This document shows positions 56,410-60,000 of a stretch of DNA of 60,000 nt, one piece after another (position 1 is the stretch's first letter; each line of letters begins with the position of its first letter). This DNA comes from Owenia fusiformis (lineage: Eukaryota > Annelida > Polychaeta > Sabellida > Oweniidae): assembly GCA_903813345.2 (NCBI GenBank), contig CAIIXF020000005.1, positions 22,697,375-22,757,374 on the forward strand, written 5' to 3'. The position numbers and the translations under genes were made by a program. The notes under the pieces were generated by a model, which was given only the letters and a program-made list of their open reading frames with translations, ran no database searches and was not told the origin of the DNA.

Positions 56410-57730
56410 GTTGCCATGCGATTTTGTCGATTTTGAATTTCGAAAGTTGAATGATCAATCATCTGACTGCTCGACTTTCTAATATAAAGGGTGTTGCGAT
56501 TGTAAATAGACTTTGTGAATACGCTATAGGCTACCGTGAATGGTGATAACCTGATCGGCATTAGGCTACGTATGCCCATTAATGGGTGTTTCATTCAAAC
56601 AATGATTAAACATGTCAATGGGTGTTTCAAATGTTTGTTTAAATATTTCAGACGACCCTCATAGGCTGTATGTATCTCAAACAAACTATAATCTGACAAA
56701 GCAAAGCACAGTCAGCACCATCCATTTTGATACTCAACTTTTTGGCAATCTAAAAGTCCCTGCCTGCATTTAGTAGTTATATAGTGTCCTGTGCATAATT
56801 TTGAAACCTTATCCTAATTTTTTCACAAACTTTTTGTTGATTCTGCAATAGTTTCCAATTTGTAAACAGTATTTAGCCTTTTTAATTGGGATATTTCCTG
56901 GTGGCTGCCAAACAGGGGGGGGGGGGGGGGGGGGAGGGGGGAGATCAGTCCTGGTCAAATTTTTATACAGGGGGTGCCGCTGACTCAAAAAAATTTCATC
57001 AAAATGGGACCCACATCTGGGGATTTTTCGGCGAAAAAAGTGACCCACTTTAGCGGCACGTCCCCGTATAGCCAATATATGGAAGTACCCCCGGGATTAA
57101 CATTTAACACCCCGCGGCCTCAAATCTCATTTTCAAAGAATATATTTGGAGAAGCAATAAAAGCAAGTGGAATTTAAAATTAGAAGATGGTTTCAAATTA
57201 TTACAGAAATCAATATGAAACTCAAAAATGCTTTCTTAGACTCATAATCACAAAAAGTCGGGTAACTTTTGACATTGGTATCCAGCTAAATTGTACACCC
57301 GTAAGTTACAGGTGAAATGAAGGCTTAAAGAAGTGATTATATGACCAAACAAAAACGGGAGTCCAGACTTTCAGTCTAACTGAATAATGAAGACTGATTG
57401 TGCTCACTGTGTTTCAATGTCACAATCTTGAAACGGGCTCATCCGGAGTCATCGTGCAATCTGTGCCGTGATCAAATTGTAAGAATAATAGATGTCGCGT
57501 AAATATATTTAGCATTGATATAAGCTACATCGCCATTTTGCTCGCAAAACCCGGAAGCGTAAGGAAAATCTTTTATTTATCTTATTATAATATATATAAA
57601 CAAAATATATTCTATAGTGCATGCTATATTTACCACTTTCTGTTCAACATACATTGTTTGTAATACCATATTGACCGTTTGAATGCCGAAAAATCGTGGA
57701 TGTTTCTGTTTTCAAAAATTTTGAGCAAAA
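56410..57730. other. Intergenic; G-run at 56916-56943
   Basis: No exon is supported. The G-rich run reads GGGGGG repeatedly with a single A. The following GGGGTGCCGCTGACTCAAAA to GGACCCACAT stretch looks like degenerate repeat DNA. Confidence 0.4.
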
Positions 57731-57734
57731 TATA

Positions 57735-58338
57735 CAGTTGGGGACAAAAATAAATGACAGGTCGATTTTCGATCACCATTTCCTAATTATGGTGGTCTGA
57801 AAGCCCATAATTTCCAATATTGTCTAGATACATATCCCTTAAAATTTGTATATTTTACATTTTGTATAATCTCATCCACTGATTTATGGCCTCTTGTAAA
57901 TTCTCTTATTTTTAACATGGGAAGTCCTCTAGTATGTATCCAACAGACTGACTAGAAGTCAGTCTGTTATGATGTACTACTTTCCTGTGGAAATTGCAGT
58001 GAAATTTTTTGCACAAAATTATCAATTAGAGGAACCATTTTTTCAATAAAATAAACATTACAAAATTTCAATTAAATAGTAAGGTACAATTAAATGCAAT
58101 TAAAAGTAACACAGCATATTGTCAAGTGGAAATAAAGCTAGTTGAAGTAACAAATGTGCAAATTAATTTTACCAATCGGCCATTTTGAATAGCACTTCCT
58201 ATGTAAACAAATATTTCGTATTACCAAACTTTAACATAGGTGCCTTATAGTCTGAATATAATTCAGACTAAATAGGATATAGTCTAGGAAGTCCTCACTT
58301 CAGCAAATCCACCTGTCATTTATTTATGTCCCCAACTG
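57735..58338. mobile_element. Tc1/mariner-type MITE (CAGTTGGGGACA ends)
   Basis: The ends CAGTTGGGGACAAAAATAAA and TTTATTTATGTCCCCAACTG are inverted over about 28 bp (continuing ATGACAGGT) and flanked by TA on both sides. CAGT-type ends plus TA fit Tc1/mariner. It is 604 bp with no transposase. The inner segment 58235-58290 (AGTCTGAATATAATTCAGAC) recurs inverted at 58545-58600. Confidence 0.85.
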
Positions 58339-58605
58339 TAGGCCTAATAGACATAAGACTTATATAATCTCTTCTATATACAGCTTACTAGACTATTACT
58401 TTTCCCTTGGCCTCACGGACATCTAATACGTTCTTCGAACGGGAATGATTTGAAATCCCAATCTCCTTTCGCCAGAACATTCTCTCTGACTGTGCTTGGC
58501 CTATGGTTTTGAGCCAGGCTTAGTAGCCGCTTAGGCTAGATCTTAGACTATATCCCTATTTAGTCTGAATATATTCAGTCTGTTGGATACATACTACAGT
58601 GGGGA

Positions 58606-58673
58606 TGGCAGAATTTTTCTTAGAATATCATAAAGAAATATTTCTTAAGGATATTCTAAGAAAAATTCTGCCA
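58606..58673. repeat. Perfect 24-bp hairpin, 20-bp loop
   Basis: TGGCAGAATTTTTCTTAGAA begins the left arm (58606-58629) and its exact complement is at 58650-58673. It is flanked by TACAGTGGGGA on the left and TGTGGTA on the right, so it may be a minimal mariner-type MITE. Confidence 0.85.
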
Positions 58674-58967
58674 TCTGTGGTAAGTGTGGAACATAAAAGA
58701 ATTACTATAGCTATGAAAATTACATGCTGTCGCACATGTAATAACTTCTTACCTCAGTGTATTCAGTAATCTATTTTCTCCGTCCTAGTAGATCTAAGTC
58801 CAAATACAGTATAAATAATAAATAATAAACCTCAACCATAAAAAATTGTCGCAATGAGCTAAATTCTAAGTTTCGTGTCTCAAACTCTCCCAAGCGATAG
58901 AAAAATAATCCCCGTTCACTTTAAGTAGCACAATAAATGAATCCAAAGCTTCATACCTTCAAATGAT

Positions 58968-59085
58968 GGATTGACTCCCAGAATGCAGCATCAGTTAAAG
59001 TTATTTACTCGTGACAGGTTTCAAAATGGCGGAAAGGCATTTTGAAAGCTGGCACGTGTCATGTTGCATTCTGGGAGCCAATCCT
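58968..59085. repeat. Inverted repeat (GGATTGACTCCCAGAATGCA)
   Basis: GGATTGACTCCCAGAATGCA at the left and TGCATTCTGGGAGCCAATCC at the right are complementary with one mismatch. The roughly 70-bp centre holds CAAAATGGCGGAAAGG, a YY1-like site. Confidence 0.75.
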
Positions 59086-59894
59086 CCTTGCGACGTAATT
59101 GGGCTCCAAAATCACCTCAACATTTGAAGAGTCGGCATTAACATGTGAATATCTACTTCAAATTTTTAAGTTCCTATTTGACATTATGGACACAAATTCT
59201 ACAATATTTGGACTTACTAGGTCATTCACGATATGACTGGCGACTCTTGCAGTTAGCCTTGCCCACTGACGAAAAAAAAAAAAAAAATCGAAGACTAAAA
59301 CACCTCAAATCTACCCATATTCAAGGTCTTCTTGGTATATAGCAAACAGGATGATGGATAGAACGTTAGGTGAAAACGGGGCTGGAATCCAATGACAATA
59401 TCACCAGGAAATCATTAAAAGGTATGTGCGCATTTTTTCTGTGGATGTTTAATGGTTTCGGGAGAGGATTCCCGGGGATTTAGGATGATAAGTGATTGTG
59501 AATATGGGCAGAAATTAGGTACGTTCGGGTGTTTTCTTTGTAGCTAATGAAAATAGATGTTAGCCTTGATGAAATATCCAAACTTCGATATATTTTGACA
59601 CCAGGTCCATGATCGTTGAATATGTCTCTGCACTATTTACTCAACCTTTAAATCGTATTTATGGTAACTCACAAAAATTCTTAAATCAGCATAATCTGAT
59701 AATTGTGCGAATAACATTGGAAATGTGACGAAAAAAATCAAAATGTTGTAGGTTTGTAATTCTAAAAATTGAAAAAAAAACAAAAAATAAGTGTGAGAAT
59801 GTTAAATTAAATGTGTAATTTAATTAAATAATATTAATTAATAACTGCTGTTATTTGATTGGTCAACTGCAGAGACATCTTTCAATTAAACAAG

Positions 59895-59936
59895 ATGGCG
59901 ATTGGATGTCGATTTGTCGTGACCGTGGGTTGCTCG
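59895..59936 (+). other. Possible first coding exon (TISU-like start)
   Basis: CAAGATGGCG matches the first ten bases of the TISU initiator (SAASATGGCGGC). A 14-codon open stretch from ATG ends at a plausible donor TCG|GTAAAA. An inverted CCAAT box (ATTGG) lies about 37 bp upstream at 59858. The encoded MAIGCRFVVTVGCS is too short to identify, and the rest of any gene would lie outside the window. It may be chance. Confidence 0.2.
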
Positions 59937-60000
59937 GTAAAAGTCAGCTAGACACAAACCTTAGAGATTGACAGCTATTAACAACCAGATTGTTTTGTCA

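Overview
This is animal nuclear DNA, AT-rich and dense in introns. It holds parts or all of four recognisable host genes with phase-consistent GT-AG exons, embedded in many non-coding repeats. The repeats (TA-flanked palindromic MITEs, mariner-type remnants, one nearly intact LINE, repeats with (TCCG)n-like stretches and several minisatellites) suggest a marine invertebrate. I cannot name the species. I saw no bacterial or organellar genes, CRISPR, rRNA or tRNA.

Layout. 1-2.3 kb: a composite mariner-like element made of two inverted transposase 3' ends. 2,330-21,696 (+): the last five exons of a DDX41 (Abstrakt) DEAD-box helicase gene; the upstream exons lie outside the window. One 14.2-kb DDX41 intron (2,534-16,741) holds two minus-strand genes: a five-exon secreted chymotrypsin-family serine protease (3,131-7,289) and an otopetrin-type proton channel with an apparent frameshift (10,802-12,596). 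The same intron ends in a 3.3-kb array of 80-bp repeats that runs up to the DDX41 splice acceptor. 22.3-24.7 kb: a four-layer nest of mobile elements. 30,943-36,790 (-): a complete eight-exon gene for the PP2A B55 regulatory subunit (PPP2R2 family), with a CRE and an E2F-like site upstream. 37-44 kb: mostly intergenic, with MITEs and a 57-bp minisatellite. 44.4-48.6 kb (+): a LINE with APE endonuclease and reverse transcriptase, broken by one frameshift and an amber codon. 48.6-60 kb: intergenic, with a second composite mariner, a truncated LINE, further MITEs, hairpins and a possible first exon at the right edge.

The host genes have no evident joint pathway: RNA helicase/spliceosome factor and nucleic-acid sensor (DDX41), secreted protease, proton channel, and phosphatase targeting subunit. 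The main interest lies in the nested genes, the minisatellite at a splice acceptor, the protease's non-basic activation site, the recurrent two-3'-end architecture of the mariner derivatives, and a LINE stop codon followed by a hairpin. Exon boundaries were read by eye from splice consensus plus remembered family sequence; no alignment or transcript was available.
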